NCBI GenBank assembly: GCA_029259945.1
Contig: JAJDEF010000043.1
Location: 62,001-126,000, forward strand
Direction: 5' to 3'
Source: Planctomycetota bacterium
GTDB taxonomy: Bacteria; Planctomycetota; Planctomycetia; Pirellulales; Lacipirellulaceae
Length of the DNA stretch: 64,000 bases
Shown in pieces: positions 1 through 9,120 of this stretch; the stretch's first letter is position 1, and each line of letters begins with the position of its first letter. The position numbers were made by a program, and so were the translations under genes. Below the pieces are notes generated by a model. It was not told the origin of the DNA. It was given only the letters and a program-made list of their open reading frames with translations, and searched no databases.

Positions 1-168
1 GTAGTCGACGGACAAGATTTTTTACTCTGGCAAAACAACCTAGGAACAAGCTCGCCTGCCGTTTCAGCGGCGGGAGCAGCGGTACCTGAGCCTACTAGCT
101 GTGCTTTGGCAATGATGGCGTTGGCGCTTGTCGCTGGCGTGCATCGCAAACGTCTGGAGGTGGCCTGA
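1..168 (+). CDS. C-terminal end of a dockerin/PEP-CTERM protein (5' end outside window)
   Basis: Open from the first base to TGA at 166-168, giving 55 residues. It holds the second half of a type I dockerin-like repeat (VVDGQDFLLWQNNLG) followed by a PEP-CTERM tail: VPEPTS, a hydrophobic stretch, then a basic end (HRKRLEVA). The sequence is almost identical to the C-termini of the next two genes, so this is the first visible member of a tandem array. PEP-CTERM tails are sorting signals recognised by an exosortase in the inner membrane; dockerin-like repeats bind calcium and may mediate protein contacts. The domain content upstream of the window edge can only be guessed from its neighbours. 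Confidence 0.85.
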   Translation, partial: VVDGQDFLLWQNNLGTSSPAVSAAGAAVPEPTSCALAMMALALVAGVHRKRLEVA

Positions 169-308
169 AAAATCATTGCATTGGCTGAGCGCCCCATAGC
201 CTTGGCCAACGAAACTAGAGCGATTTTTCGAAAGTGCTGATTAGAGAACAAGACATACGTTGAATGAATTTCGGTTTTTTTCTGCCTTTTCTTTTGAGGG
301 AGTGACTG
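169..308 (+). repeat. Array leader 1, hairpin partly degraded
   Basis: This spacer between array members is near-identical to 1998-2132 and related to 3801-3938. It includes a region around 218-238 that in the other copies forms a hairpin with arms AGCACTTT and AAAGTGCT; here the left arm is altered. A purine-rich GAGGGAGTGACTG directly precedes the next ATG and serves as ribosome binding site. Confidence 0.7.
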
Positions 309-1997
309 ATGAAGTTACAGAAGTTACGGATTTGCGCGGCATCACTGGTTTTTTGTGTGGTCAGCCAAACGGCGTTTGGCGCCCTAGTGATTACCGAAGC
401 GGCCCCTACCCCAGGTGGTGCCAATGCCTTGCTGCAACCCATGGACTGGTGGGAGCTGACGAATACAGGCCCGAGCGCTGTCTCGCTCGATGGCTTCGAA
501 TGGATCGACCGTGATGTTACCAACAACAATACGGCTGTGTTCCCCACCGGAATCTCTGTTGCCAGTGGTGAGTCGATCGTCATCCTTCGAGATGGTACTT
601 CTTCTTCTACAATTGGCTTTCAGGCTGGTGTTGAAGCCGCGTTCCGTTCAGACTGGGGCTTAGCTCCGTCGGTTCAGATCTTGATGGAGAATACGTTCAC
701 GGGCCTCCAACTTTTTTCCGGCTTGGGTGGCTCTAGCGAGTTGATTCACTTGTACGATGGCCCTCCTCCTACTTTGGGAACCGCGAGCCTTCTCGCCAGT
801 GCTCCAACTGGCGGCGCAGGCGTAGGTGTCACCCATGAGTGGGGTACCGACACCGGTGGGACCTTAGGTCGCTTGAGCGTGAGTGGGCAGCGTGGTGCCA
901 TTACCCTCGCGGATGGCCGGGTCGGCTCGCCGGGCTTTGCCACAGTTGGCCTTTCGGGACCTAAAACGATCTTCTCCGATACGTTCGAGCTGTCGAATGC
1001 TTCTCCGGCAGTCCAAGCGGACATCGATTTTGAATTGGCACTCCCACGTCAACAATTTTCAACCTCGGACTACATCGAAATTGGCCCCGGCGCGGCCATC
1101 GAACAGGATGCGTTTGGCGCTGGCACCGGCGATTGGCTTACCCTTGCTGCAGATGATGCGTTTGGTGGCTCGGTAGTCGACCTACGCGAAGATTTCGGTC
1201 CATCCCTGGTCGGGAAAAGATATTCGTTCAGTTACGATAGTCGCATGGATGTCACACTGGACGTTAATGGAAACCCTACGGCTGATTTTTGGCAAGGCTT
1301 CAGTGTGGCAGACGACTTTCCCGCCGAATCTGTCACCGATCTCTTCACCGATTTCGGAATTATATTCCGCCCGACCGGGGATTGGTCCCTCTGGCTGGAC
1401 GGTAACTTGACAGTTGGTAGCGGGATTACCGATCTTGGAATCGACACAGGCATCCGCAACGGAGAATTTTTCGACGTCGAATTTGTCTTTGACGAGACGT
1501 TGGCCAGCCCCACCGTAACGGCTACGGTGACTACCGCGACACTGGGTTCAGTGGTTCTAGGGACGATTGCTCTTGATGCTTTTGGTCCAGGAACTGGCTT
1601 TGAAGACATCAGCCGGTTTTATGAGCTGCGAACCTTTTCGGCAGGCATCCCCGTTGGCGACACGTTCAGCAACCGTTACGACAACTTAACCATTGCCGAA
1701 CTCGGTCCCGCGGTCACCTTGATCGCAGATTTCAACAGCGACGGGGTCGTTGACAACGCTGACCTTGTCGTATGGCAAGGCGGCTTTGGAACTGGAACGA
1801 CACTCGCCGAAGGCGATGCCGATGGCAATGGCGTAGTCGACGGACAAGATTTTTTGCTCTGGCAAAACAACCTTGGGACAAGCTCGCCTGCCGTTTCAGC
1901 GGCGGGAGCGGTACCCGAACCTACTAGCTGTGCTTTGGCAATGATGGCGTTGGCGCTTGTCGCTGGCGTGCATCGCAGACGCCTGGAGGTGGCCTGA
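309..1997 (+). CDS. Secreted lamin-tail/lectin-like/dockerin PEP-CTERM protein, array copy 2
   Basis: 562 residues. A signal peptide (1-24, ending TAFGA) leads into a lamin-tail-like domain (about 25-150, with VITEA and WWELTNTG motifs typical of LTD folds). Next comes a beta-rich segment (about 220-470) resembling laminin-G or lectin jelly-rolls, then a dockerin-like pair of calcium loops (473-523, DFNSDGVVDNAD and DADGNGVVDGQD), and a PEP-CTERM tail from about 536. The start is supported by GAGGGAG 6 bases upstream of ATG. It is expected to be exported and then processed by an exosortase. The substrate or partner is unknown; adhesion or surface assembly is an inference from the domains. The C-terminal 90 residues match the neighbouring copies almost exactly while the middle diverges, which suggests recent duplication or gene conversion. 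Confidence 0.85.
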   Translation: MKLQKLRICAASLVFCVVSQTAFGALVITEAAPTPGGANALLQPMDWWELTNTGPSAVSLDGFEWIDRDVTNNNTAVFPTGISVASGESIVILRDGTSSSTIGFQAGVEAAFRSDWGLAPSVQILMENTFTGLQLFSGLGGSSELIHLYDGPPPTLGTASLLASAPTGGAGVGVTHEWGTDTGGTLGRLSVSGQRGAITLADGRVGSPGFATVGLSGPKTIFSDTFELSNASPAVQADIDFELALPRQQFSTSDYIEIGPGAAIEQDAFGAGTGDWLTLAADDAFGGSVVDLREDFGPSLVGKRYSFSYDSRMDVTLDVNGNPTADFWQGFSVADDFPAESVTDLFTDFGIIFRPTGDWSLWLDGNLTVGSGITDLGIDTGIRNGEFFDVEFVFDETLASPTVTATVTTATLGSVVLGTIALDAFGPGTGFEDISRFYELRTFSAGIPVGDTFSNRYDNLTIAELGPAVTLIADFNSDGVVDNADLVVWQGGFGTGTTLAEGDADGNGVVDGQDFLLWQNNLGTSSPAVSAAGAVPEPTSCALAMMALALVAGVHRRRLEVA

Positions 1998-2132
1998 AAA
2001 ATCATTTCATTGGCTGAGCACCCCTTGGCCGACGAACCTGGAGCACTTTTTTCGAAAGTGCTGATTAGAGAACAAGACATACGTTGAATGAATTTCGGTT
2101 TTTTTCTGCCTTTTCCTTTGAGGGAGTGACTG
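1998..2132 (+). repeat. Array leader 2 with hairpin at 2042-2062
   Basis: This spacer duplicates the one before the preceding gene. Its arms AGCACTTT and AAAGTGCT surround a short T/C/G loop, about 70 bases upstream of the start codon. The hairpin has no clear T-run after it, so a role as mRNA processing or stability element or operator is as likely as termination. GAGGGAG precedes the ATG. Confidence 0.7.
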
Positions 2133-3800
2133 ATGAAGTTACAGAAGTTATGGATTTGCGCGGCATCACTGGCCTTATGTGTAGCCGGTCAAACAGCGTT
2201 TGGCGCCCTGGTGATTACCGAAGCGGTCCCAAGTCCGGGTGGTGCCAATACCGTGCTGCAGCAGATGGACTGGTGGGAACTGACGAATACAGGGCCGAGC
2301 GCTGTCTCGCTCGATGGCTTCGAATGGATCGCCCGTGATGTTACCAACAACAATACGGCTGTGTTCCCCAACGGAATCTCCGTTGCCAGCGGTGAGTCGA
2401 TCATCATCCTTCGGGATGGCACTTCTTCTGGGTCGATTCCTTTTCAGCCCACTGCTGAGGCTGAGTTTCGTTCAGACTGGGGCTTAGCTCCGTCGGTTCA
2501 GATCTTGATGGAGAATACGTTCACGGGCCTTGCCCTTTTTTCCGGCTTGGGTAGCACTAGTGAGTTGATTCACTTGTACGATGGCCCACCTCCTACTTTG
2601 GGAACCGCGAATCTTCTCGCCAGTGCCCCAGAAGGCATTGCGGCTACGGGCGTCTCCTTTGAGTGGGGTACCGACACCGGAGGCAGCATGGGTCGCCTGA
2701 GTGTGGGTGGGCAGAATGGTGCCATTACCCTCGCGGATGGCCGGGTCGCTTCGCCGGGCTTTGCCACGATCGGCCCTTCAGGACCTCATACGATCTTCGA
2801 AGATACGTTCGAGCTTTCGGCTGCTTCTCTGCAACGCGAAACCAACTTGAATGCTGAAATGGCGCTCCCGCGTCAAAGCTTTGCAACCTCTGCTTACGCA
2901 CCACACGTAGGTGACGCGGCCATCGAACAGGATCCGTTTGGCGCTGGCTCCGGCGATTGGCTTTCTCTTACTGCGACTCAAGCGTCTGCTGGCGTAGATC
3001 TCGACCTGCTCGAAGATTTTGCTCCGTCCATAGCCGGAAAAAGATATTCGATCAGTTACACAAGTCGCGTGGATGTCCCAGCAGTCGCCCCGGTTGATTT
3101 TTGGCAAGGCTTCAGCGTAGCAGACGATTTTGCCCCCAACTCTGTCAACGATCCCTTCACCGATTTCGGAATCCTGTTACGTGCGGACGGTAGCTTTCAA
3201 GTCTTTCTAGATAGCGTGGCCGTAGGTGGTTCCGGACCAGGTTTTACTGGAATCGTCTCGGGGCAAGCTTTTGACGTCGAGTTCGTGTTTGACGAGACAT
3301 TGGCCAGTCCCACCGTCACAGGTACGGTTACCGCAACACTGGGTACAGTGGTTCTAGGAACCATCCCTCTTGATGCTTTGGGTGTAGGGACAGGCTTTGA
3401 AGACATCAGCCGGTTTTTTGAGCTACGAACCTTCCTCGACGGAGCAAGTGCCCTCCCTGGCGACGTTTACGACAATCGTTACGACAACTTTACCATTTCC
3501 GAACTCGGTCCCGCGGTCACTTTGATCGCAGATTTCAACAGCGACGGGGTCGTCGACAACGCTGACCTTGTCGTATGGCAAGGCGGCTTTGGAACTGGAA
3601 CGACACTCGCCGAAGGCGATGCCGATGGCAATGGCATAGTCGACGGACAAGATTTTTTACTCTGGCAAAACAACCTTGGGACAAGCTCGCCTGCCGTTTC
3701 AGCGGCAGGGGCGGTACCCGAGCCTACTAGCTGTGCTTTGGCAATGATGGCGTTGGCGCTCGTCGCTGGCGTGCATCGCAGGCGTCTGGGGGTGGCCTGA
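2133..3800 (+). CDS. Secreted lamin-tail/lectin-like/dockerin PEP-CTERM protein, array copy 3
   Basis: 555 residues with the same layout as the previous gene: signal peptide ending TAFGA, lamin-tail domain (WWELTNTG), lectin-like middle, dockerin loops at about 466-516 and PEP-CTERM tail from about 529. Long stretches of the first 130 residues and the last 90 are identical to copy 2, whereas the central segment (roughly residues 215-340) differs by substitutions and small indels. This pattern fits functional divergence of a binding face between conserved export and sorting ends. The ATG is preceded by GAGGGAG as in copy 2. No enzyme motif was seen. Confidence 0.85.
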   Translation: MKLQKLWICAASLALCVAGQTAFGALVITEAVPSPGGANTVLQQMDWWELTNTGPSAVSLDGFEWIARDVTNNNTAVFPNGISVASGESIIILRDGTSSGSIPFQPTAEAEFRSDWGLAPSVQILMENTFTGLALFSGLGSTSELIHLYDGPPPTLGTANLLASAPEGIAATGVSFEWGTDTGGSMGRLSVGGQNGAITLADGRVASPGFATIGPSGPHTIFEDTFELSAASLQRETNLNAEMALPRQSFATSAYAPHVGDAAIEQDPFGAGSGDWLSLTATQASAGVDLDLLEDFAPSIAGKRYSISYTSRVDVPAVAPVDFWQGFSVADDFAPNSVNDPFTDFGILLRADGSFQVFLDSVAVGGSGPGFTGIVSGQAFDVEFVFDETLASPTVTGTVTATLGTVVLGTIPLDALGVGTGFEDISRFFELRTFLDGASALPGDVYDNRYDNFTISELGPAVTLIADFNSDGVVDNADLVVWQGGFGTGTTLAEGDADGNGIVDGQDFLLWQNNLGTSSPAVSAAGAVPEPTSCALAMMALALVAGVHRRRLGVA

Positions 3801-3938
3801 AAAATTGTTTCATTGACTGAGCGCCCTACGGGTCTTGGCCAACGAACCTGGAGCACTTTTCGAAAGTGCTGTTTAGAGGACGAGACGTACTTTGGATGGA
3901 TTTTCTGTTTTTCTACTTTTCTTTTGAGGGAGTGACTA
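3801..3938 (+). repeat. Array leader 3 with hairpin at 3852-3870
   Basis: Third copy of the array spacer, more diverged at its 3' half. The hairpin is cleanest here: AGCACTTTTCGAAAGTGCT, a nearly perfect palindrome. A CTTTTGAGGGAGTGACTA segment before the ATG repeats the ribosome-binding region of the other copies. Confidence 0.7.
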
Positions 3939-5366
3939 ATGAAGTTGCAATTTTACATGGCATCACTGGCCTTGTGCCTAGCCAGCCAAACGGCGTTTGG
4001 CGCCCTGGTGATTACCGAAGTGGCCGGCACCCCAGGTGGTGCCAATCCCGTACTGTCGGGCCAGGACTGGTGGGAACTGACGAATACGAGCGTGGTCGCT
4101 GCCTCGCTTGATGGCTTCGAATGGGTCGACCGTCCGGTGGACAATAATCAAACGGCTGTGTTCCCCAACGGAATCTCAGTTGCCAGCGGTGAGTCCATCA
4201 TCATCCTTCGAGGTACTAGTACCATTAATGCTGGTGCTGCTTCGACTGAGACTCATTTCCGTACGGACTGGGGCTTGGCTCCGTCGGTTCAGATTTTGAC
4301 ACAGGATCAGTTCACGGGCCTCGCCACTTTTTCTGGCTTGGGTGGCTCTAGCGAGTTGATTCACTTGTACGATGGCCCCCCGCCGACTTTGGGGACCGCG
4401 AACCTTCTCGCCAGTGCTCCAACTGGTGGTGCAGGCGTCGGTAGAAGCCATGAGTGGGGTACCAACACCGGGGGGACCTTAGGTCGCTTGAGCGTGAGTG
4501 GGCTGCGTGGCGCCATTACCCTCGGTGATGGCCGGGTTGGCTCGCCAGGCTCTGCCACGAATAGTGGTCTTACTGGAGCTTTCACTGTATTCTCGGATAC
4601 GTTTGATGTTTCGGATCCTCTTCTAACGATCGTGGATGATGAATTGGCATTCCCACGTCAACCATTTTCAACCTCTGACTACAACGAACTTGGCCCCGCC
4701 GTCATCGGCCATGATGCATTTGGACCTGGCGATGATGGGCTTGTTTTTAACACAACGGGTGCCGCAGCTGGTGCGGTAGTTAACCTACGCGAAGATTTCG
4801 GTCCAACACTGACCGGAGGAAAATACTCGGTTAATTACGAAAGTCGCATTGATGTCACAGCAGGTGCTATAGCTGACCATTGGCAAGGCTTCAGTATGGG
4901 CGACACGGCAACCAATTCTGTCAACGGTACCAACACCGATTTCGGAATCCTGTTTAAAACGAACGGCGACTGGTCACTCTTTCTAGACGGCAACTTGGCT
5001 GTCGGTAGTGGAATCAACGATCTTGGGATCGACTCGGGTATCCGCGCAGGAGCACTTTTCGACGTCGAAATATTGGTTGACGAGACGTTGGCCAGCCCCG
5101 CTGTAACGGTTACGGCTAACGCAACACTGGGTTCGGTGCTTCTAGGATCGATTCCTCTCGACGCTTTTGGTCCAGGGACAGGCTTTGATAGCGCTGGCCG
5201 ATTTTTCGAGCTACGAGCGTTTCTTGACGGAGCAAACGCCGGTACTGACGTTTTTGACCATCATATCAACAACCTCACCATCGAGATGATTCCCGAACCA
5301 ACGACCGGGTTGATGCTCACACTGGCGTGCCTGATTTGCGCCGCTGGGAGGCGTAGTAAGAAGTAG
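3939..5366 (+). CDS. Secreted lamin-tail/lectin-like PEP-CTERM protein without dockerin, array copy 4
   Basis: 475 residues. Signal peptide, lamin-tail domain (WWELTNTS) and lectin-like domain align with the two upstream copies, but the dockerin segment is absent: the lectin-like domain runs straight into IPEPTT, a hydrophobic stretch and GRRSKK. The PEP-CTERM tail is also a different one from the VPEPTS tail of copies 1-3, so the C-terminus was either replaced or the other copies gained theirs later. Export and exosortase processing are expected as for the other copies. It is the last array member; the next gene is unrelated. Confidence 0.85.
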   Translation: MKLQFYMASLALCLASQTAFGALVITEVAGTPGGANPVLSGQDWWELTNTSVVAASLDGFEWVDRPVDNNQTAVFPNGISVASGESIIILRGTSTINAGAASTETHFRTDWGLAPSVQILTQDQFTGLATFSGLGGSSELIHLYDGPPPTLGTANLLASAPTGGAGVGRSHEWGTNTGGTLGRLSVSGLRGAITLGDGRVGSPGSATNSGLTGAFTVFSDTFDVSDPLLTIVDDELAFPRQPFSTSDYNELGPAVIGHDAFGPGDDGLVFNTTGAAAGAVVNLREDFGPTLTGGKYSVNYESRIDVTAGAIADHWQGFSMGDTATNSVNGTNTDFGILFKTNGDWSLFLDGNLAVGSGINDLGIDSGIRAGALFDVEILVDETLASPAVTVTANATLGSVLLGSIPLDAFGPGTGFDSAGRFFELRAFLDGANAGTDVFDHHINNLTIEMIPEPTTGLMLTLACLICAAGRRSKK

Positions 5367-5686
5367 AACCAAAATCCCAGGCCAGGACTGCAAGTCACAG
5401 CGGTTCATTCCGCTGCGATAAGCATCCTGGCTTGTTGGTTTTGCTATCCACTTCAGCAAGCGAAAGCTCTGTTGAGTGGATGGACGAGTGTTGGATTTAG
5501 AAAATTTCTGATCTTGTATTGCGACGGCGGCTCACCAACGGGTCGTCGTCGCAACGAGATCGAACTTGGTTAGTACCTATCTCGCCTCATGGTGTTAACG
5601 TCGCAGTATTCTCTGGCTGAGATAGGTAACGGGGCAAATCTCTTTCCTCGCAACGCATCCGGTATTCTTACAAAGAGTCGCGAGTG
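5367..5686. other. Gene-free stretch
   Basis: 320 bases between the last array member and the VOC gene. No open frame with convincing coding character, no clear terminator and no recognised repeat. Confidence 0.5.
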
Positions 5687-6118
5687 ATGTTAACACCGTT
5701 CCATATCGCGGTTCAGGTCAGAGACATCGAGGAGGCACGTCGATTTTATGGCACTGTGATCGGATGCTCCGAAGGGCGCAGTGCCGAGACTTGGGTTGAC
5801 TTCAACCTATTTGGACATCAGTACGTCTGCCATCTCAACCAAAGCCTTGGCAGCGAGGGGAAGCTAGAATCGTGTTTTAATCCAGTCGATGGCCACGGCG
5901 TACCCGTCCCACACTATGGTGTGGTATTAACGATGGACCAGTGGCAAGTACTTGCTACCCGACTGAGAAATCAGAATGTGAGTTTCGTTATCGAACCCCA
6001 TATTCGCTTCGAAGGCCAGCCTGGTGAACAGGCTACCATGTTTCTCTTAGACCCCACTGGCAATGCGCTCGAATTCAAGGCTTTTCAAGATATTGCAACA
6101 CAGTTGTTCGAAAGTTGA
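5687..6118 (+). CDS. VOC-fold (glyoxalase/dioxygenase superfamily) protein
   Basis: 143 residues from the ATG at 5687 (a GTG lies one codon upstream). The N-terminus [20 protein letters not shown] is the classic first beta-alpha unit of the vicinal-oxygen-chelate fold, with a candidate metal ligand His at the start of strand 1. The C-terminal half has [15 protein letters not shown], where the Glu is the usual last metal ligand. A single-module protein of this size normally dimerises. The family includes glyoxalase I, extradiol dioxygenases and antibiotic-resistance proteins; the substrate cannot be told from the sequence. It stands alone on this strand, with its own intergenic space on both sides. 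Confidence 0.85.
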   Translation: MLTPFHIAVQVRDIEEARRFYGTVIGCSEGRSAETWVDFNLFGHQYVCHLNQSLGSEGKLESCFNPVDGHGVPVPHYGVVLTMDQWQVLATRLRNQNVSFVIEPHIRFEGQPGEQATMFLLDPTGNALEFKAFQDIATQLFES

Positions 6119-6446
6119 GCAAGGTACTTCTCTCGTAATTCCCTCCAGATTTCACATAATTAAGTCGAACGTTTGCGGTAACCCAACTGTCCCTCCCGAA
6201 AATTCCATCCGAGGGGTGAATAGTGAAAATCGGACTGGCAACCGGTTGGCAAGCAGAGACAACAGACCCTCAAGGTGGCCGACTTCCGTGCTTATCCCCT
6301 AATGCCGAATGCAAAGTCATCTACTGCGCGTACCAAAACTGATTGGTCGTGCTGATTTTCCACCCGCTGCCTACCTCCAAGCGGTGCTGGGGTGGGCCCT
6401 TAGTAAAGAAGAGCCCACCCAGAACCCGCTTTGACAACTCTCGACA
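6119..6446. other. Gene-free stretch between convergent genes
   Basis: 328 bases between the 3' ends of the VOC gene and the minus-strand PEP-CTERM gene. It contains the perfect 8-bp stem at 6390-6420; otherwise nothing was recognised. Confidence 0.5.
6390..6420 (-). terminator. Candidate terminator hairpin
   Basis: GGGTGGGC (6390-6397) and GCCCACCC (6413-6420) form a perfect 8-bp GC-rich stem with a 15-base loop, 27 bases past the stop codon of the minus-strand PEP-CTERM gene. No long T-run follows on either strand, so intrinsic termination is only moderately supported. Confidence 0.4.
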
Positions 6447-7232
6447 TCACCGATGTACTTGAATAGGTCCTTTGGCGTAAACGCGCCGCCATGCCCCTAA
6501 GCCAAGAAGCAGCAGCAGGCCAGTGGATGGCTCCGGTACAACCGCAGCATTGAGTTGCGAGGAGTTCGGTGTTTCTCCGACGGTTACAAATGCGAAGGCA
6601 TCGACCAGGAAACCTATTTCTCGACCGCCAAGCTGAAAAATTTCAGGACTTACGCCAGCCGAAGTGTATGTCGGAACGTTTAAATTCGCTTGGGGACTAT
6701 TCACTTGTGCCGTTAAATTTACCCAAACGAAGCTTCCAAAGGTGCTGTTAAGATCGACCCCTTCGACATCCACAAAAGTACCTGGAGGAGAATTTCCAAG
6801 ATTGTTGACCGTGATCCACTGCCCATTAGAAGGTTCAATACTGCCAGGCGTTTTCGCGCCAAAACCGTTCCCGACAAACATGCTGTCGTGGCTGGGCGTA
6901 GTTTTACCAGATGGTGCAACGAAAGTACTAATATTAAAACGGGCAAATAGATTGTAGGCGCCATTCGGAAGCGAGACGCTATAGTCCACCACCCCATCGG
7001 CGGTATTAGGACTGTCCCCCCCTTGATTTCCGTTAAAATTGTCGATGAATTGACCACCAAGAGCGGTAGCATCATTGCCCACGACCCAAGTTGTCGCAGG
7101 GGTCAGATTTCCGCTCTCCGCTTGAAACCCGATGGTCACCGCTTTCGCTGACATCGTCGTGTTTATAAGCAGAACTGTCGCGGTCGCTGCCGGTAACCAT
7201 CTTTTAAACTGGAAAAAATTGCGATATTTCAT
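6447..7232 (-). CDS. PEP-CTERM sorted secreted protein
   Basis: 261 residues. A basic N-terminus and hydrophobic core end at a likely cleavage site after SAKA (about residue 30). The mature part is a beta-rich domain of unknown family with repeated glycine/asparagine turns. The tail has VPEPSTG, then LLLLLGLGAW and RRVYAKG, an unmistakable PEP-CTERM signal. AAGGG lies 9 bases before the ATG. No catalytic motif was seen; the ordered beta content and size suggest a carbohydrate-binding or matrix role, but that is inference. Confidence 0.8.
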   Translation of the reverse strand: MKYRNFFQFKRWLPAATATVLLINTTMSAKAVTIGFQAESGNLTPATTWVVGNDATALGGQFIDNFNGNQGGDSPNTADGVVDYSVSLPNGAYNLFARFNISTFVAPSGKTTPSHDSMFVGNGFGAKTPGSIEPSNGQWITVNNLGNSPPGTFVDVEGVDLNSTFGSFVWVNLTAQVNSPQANLNVPTYTSAGVSPEIFQLGGREIGFLVDAFAFVTVGETPNSSQLNAAVVPEPSTGLLLLLGLGAWRRVYAKGPIQVHR

Positions 7233-7669
7233 TTGTCTAAACCCTTATCTAAGTAAGAAAAAGAAGCAACGTAGCAGCCCAGCGTGACACTTGATGGAGC
7301 GCCGGCTTTGCTAATTGCGAGTAGCTGAACAGACTAGAAGAAGCATTTCTGGATTGAGTCGCATTAGGCCAAAAGCGAAAGCTTTTGGTCGTCGTCAAGC
7401 GTTCTACGAGTCTCGGAGACAAGCAGTTTCACTAGAGCTACCTCTTAATGCGAACATTCGAAATTCAGCTGGGGGCCGAGCTACCGCTGCTATGACACAG
7501 GGCCAGCCCCTTGCAGATACACGTTTATCCTAACAGAAGACCTTCAACTTGCAACCATAATTACTGAAAATATTTGGCCTCAATTTCAGAGTCTATGGCA
7601 TGTTGTCCACTCGGGCTGCCGAAATTTCTGCGGCCTTACCCCCCACCCGAGAGGCTGTGCGGTTGAAAG
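7233..7669. other. Gene-free stretch with a small stem-loop
   Basis: 437 bases. It contains a perfect stem CCAAAAGC / GCTTTTGG closed by a GAAA tetraloop at 7369-7388. A short open frame through 7315-7533 has no ribosome binding site or family resemblance and is not called. The rest shows nothing. Confidence 0.5.
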
Positions 7670-9037
7670 TCACCGCGGCGTTTCACTGATCCAGTCCCTA
7701 ATTGCAGCGAAGCCGGCCTCGGGAGACCTCCCAGTGAAAGGAAATGCCCCGAAGATGGCCTGAATCCGTGCGCCATTGTCAAACATCTCATCCAACTCTT
7801 TTTTATAGGAGACCTTATCTGTGACGTAATTTCTTCCGTTTAAGCCAAAATAGGTTTCGACAGCTCCGAATTGGGTTCCGCGGCTTCCGGGTGCCTTGGC
7901 GAGCTGCCGCTTGAGTTCTTCGAAGTTAAATTTGGCCCCACCCTTGTTGTCCATGGTGAATCCAGGTGTCGAGTAAGGATTTACCGACGTCCAAATCTCC
8001 GGCATGTTCGTATCCGGTTCCACGACTGACGCGAGCGCGACGATATGCGTGTAGATTTTTTCCCGCGAAAGACCGTAATCAAAGCACTCTTTCGCCATAA
8101 CCTGCATGTAGTCGTGCATACTGTCGTAACAAAGCTGTCGGAACTTCTCGTCGCGCGTGATGCCTTCTTTGTGCGCAGCTTCTCGTAATCGCTCCTCGGT
8201 CCATCCTCGCCAATGCAGAGAAGCGTAGCCCAATTGTGATCCCACAAGCGATTCGTCCATCTTCAAGCCACGGATGGTTCGCGGCTGTTCGGCCAGCACC
8301 GGCTCTTTGCGCACCCCGTTGGGAGCATCCAGCCAACCCTGGTGGTAATTGGGAATGTAAATTTCCCACCCGATATTGATCCCCGCAAAAAGGTAATCCC
8401 TGCCTTCCGCATTCCATTTTTTGAGGCGTAGGACCAAAGGGGTCAGCACCCCTTCGCGTAGTTGCTTCCGAGAGAATTCGACGAATTGGGGCGAACCAAT
8501 GGCCGGAAATGCCCCCACCGGAGAACACCACGGCCCCCAATTGAACCAGAGGCGCGGGATGTAAGAAGGCATCTCGCCGTGGGCGGGAAACTCCCGCCAT
8601 TCCCGCATTTTGGGATGTTTCCAGAACTTTACAGACGGGGCGTCTTCTGAACGGAATTCTTGGTCAGCCCCCCAGCCATAGAGTGGGTCTAAATGCAACC
8701 AGACGGGGATGTCATTTTGCTCCGCAGCCTCCAACGCCCGGTTAATTTCCCTAGCGAGGAATGGGGTCGAACGGGTGAGTATTCGAATCTGCTGGACACC
8801 GTAGCCATACATTCGAGGGGCGGTGGGATCAATCGGGCCAAACTTTTTCTTCAGCGCCGCCATGTTCCTGCTAACGTTGTGACTCGCTCCCTGGTCCGGT
8901 CCGCCTCCTTCAAAAATCAGATATTCAACCTGTTTTTTCTCTGCATGAGCGAGCTGCTGTCCAGCAATGGCAGCCAGAAAGACAAACAGCATGGTTCGAA
9001 ACACATCAACCGAGTTTGCGCGCGGCGCTCTGACCAT
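7670..9037 (-). CDS. Secreted protein of unknown family, possibly glycoside-hydrolase-like
   Basis: About 455 residues from ATG 9037. The open frame extends to 9148, but its first 37 codons run into a dispersed 76-bp inverted-repeat element and are unlikely to be translated. An N-terminal hydrophobic segment (MLFVFLAAIAG...LAHA; an alternative start is at 8992) is a signal peptide. The mature sequence is rich in Trp, Tyr and acidic residues (for example HLDPLYGWG, NIGWEIYIP, TPGFTMDN), with alternating predicted strands and helices that resemble TIM-barrel glycosidases. I cannot assign a family. The GWEIY segment could carry a barrel glutamate, which is speculative. It is transcribed in the same direction as the flanking PEP-CTERM genes. 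Confidence 0.7.
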   Translation of the reverse strand: MVRAPRANSVDVFRTMLFVFLAAIAGQQLAHAEKKQVEYLIFEGGGPDQGASHNVSRNMAALKKKFGPIDPTAPRMYGYGVQQIRILTRSTPFLAREINRALEAAEQNDIPVWLHLDPLYGWGADQEFRSEDAPSVKFWKHPKMREWREFPAHGEMPSYIPRLWFNWGPWCSPVGAFPAIGSPQFVEFSRKQLREGVLTPLVLRLKKWNAEGRDYLFAGINIGWEIYIPNYHQGWLDAPNGVRKEPVLAEQPRTIRGLKMDESLVGSQLGYASLHWRGWTEERLREAAHKEGITRDEKFRQLCYDSMHDYMQVMAKECFDYGLSREKIYTHIVALASVVEPDTNMPEIWTSVNPYSTPGFTMDNKGGAKFNFEELKRQLAKAPGSRGTQFGAVETYFGLNGRNYVTDKVSYKKELDEMFDNGARIQAIFGAFPFTGRSPEAGFAAIRDWISETPR

Positions 9038-9120
9038 CAACCCAGAATAGGGAGGTGGGGGTGGTAACGGCAGGCTGAAGGATGCGAAAAACCTGGCAAC
9101 CAATGCCCAGAGTGTTTTAC

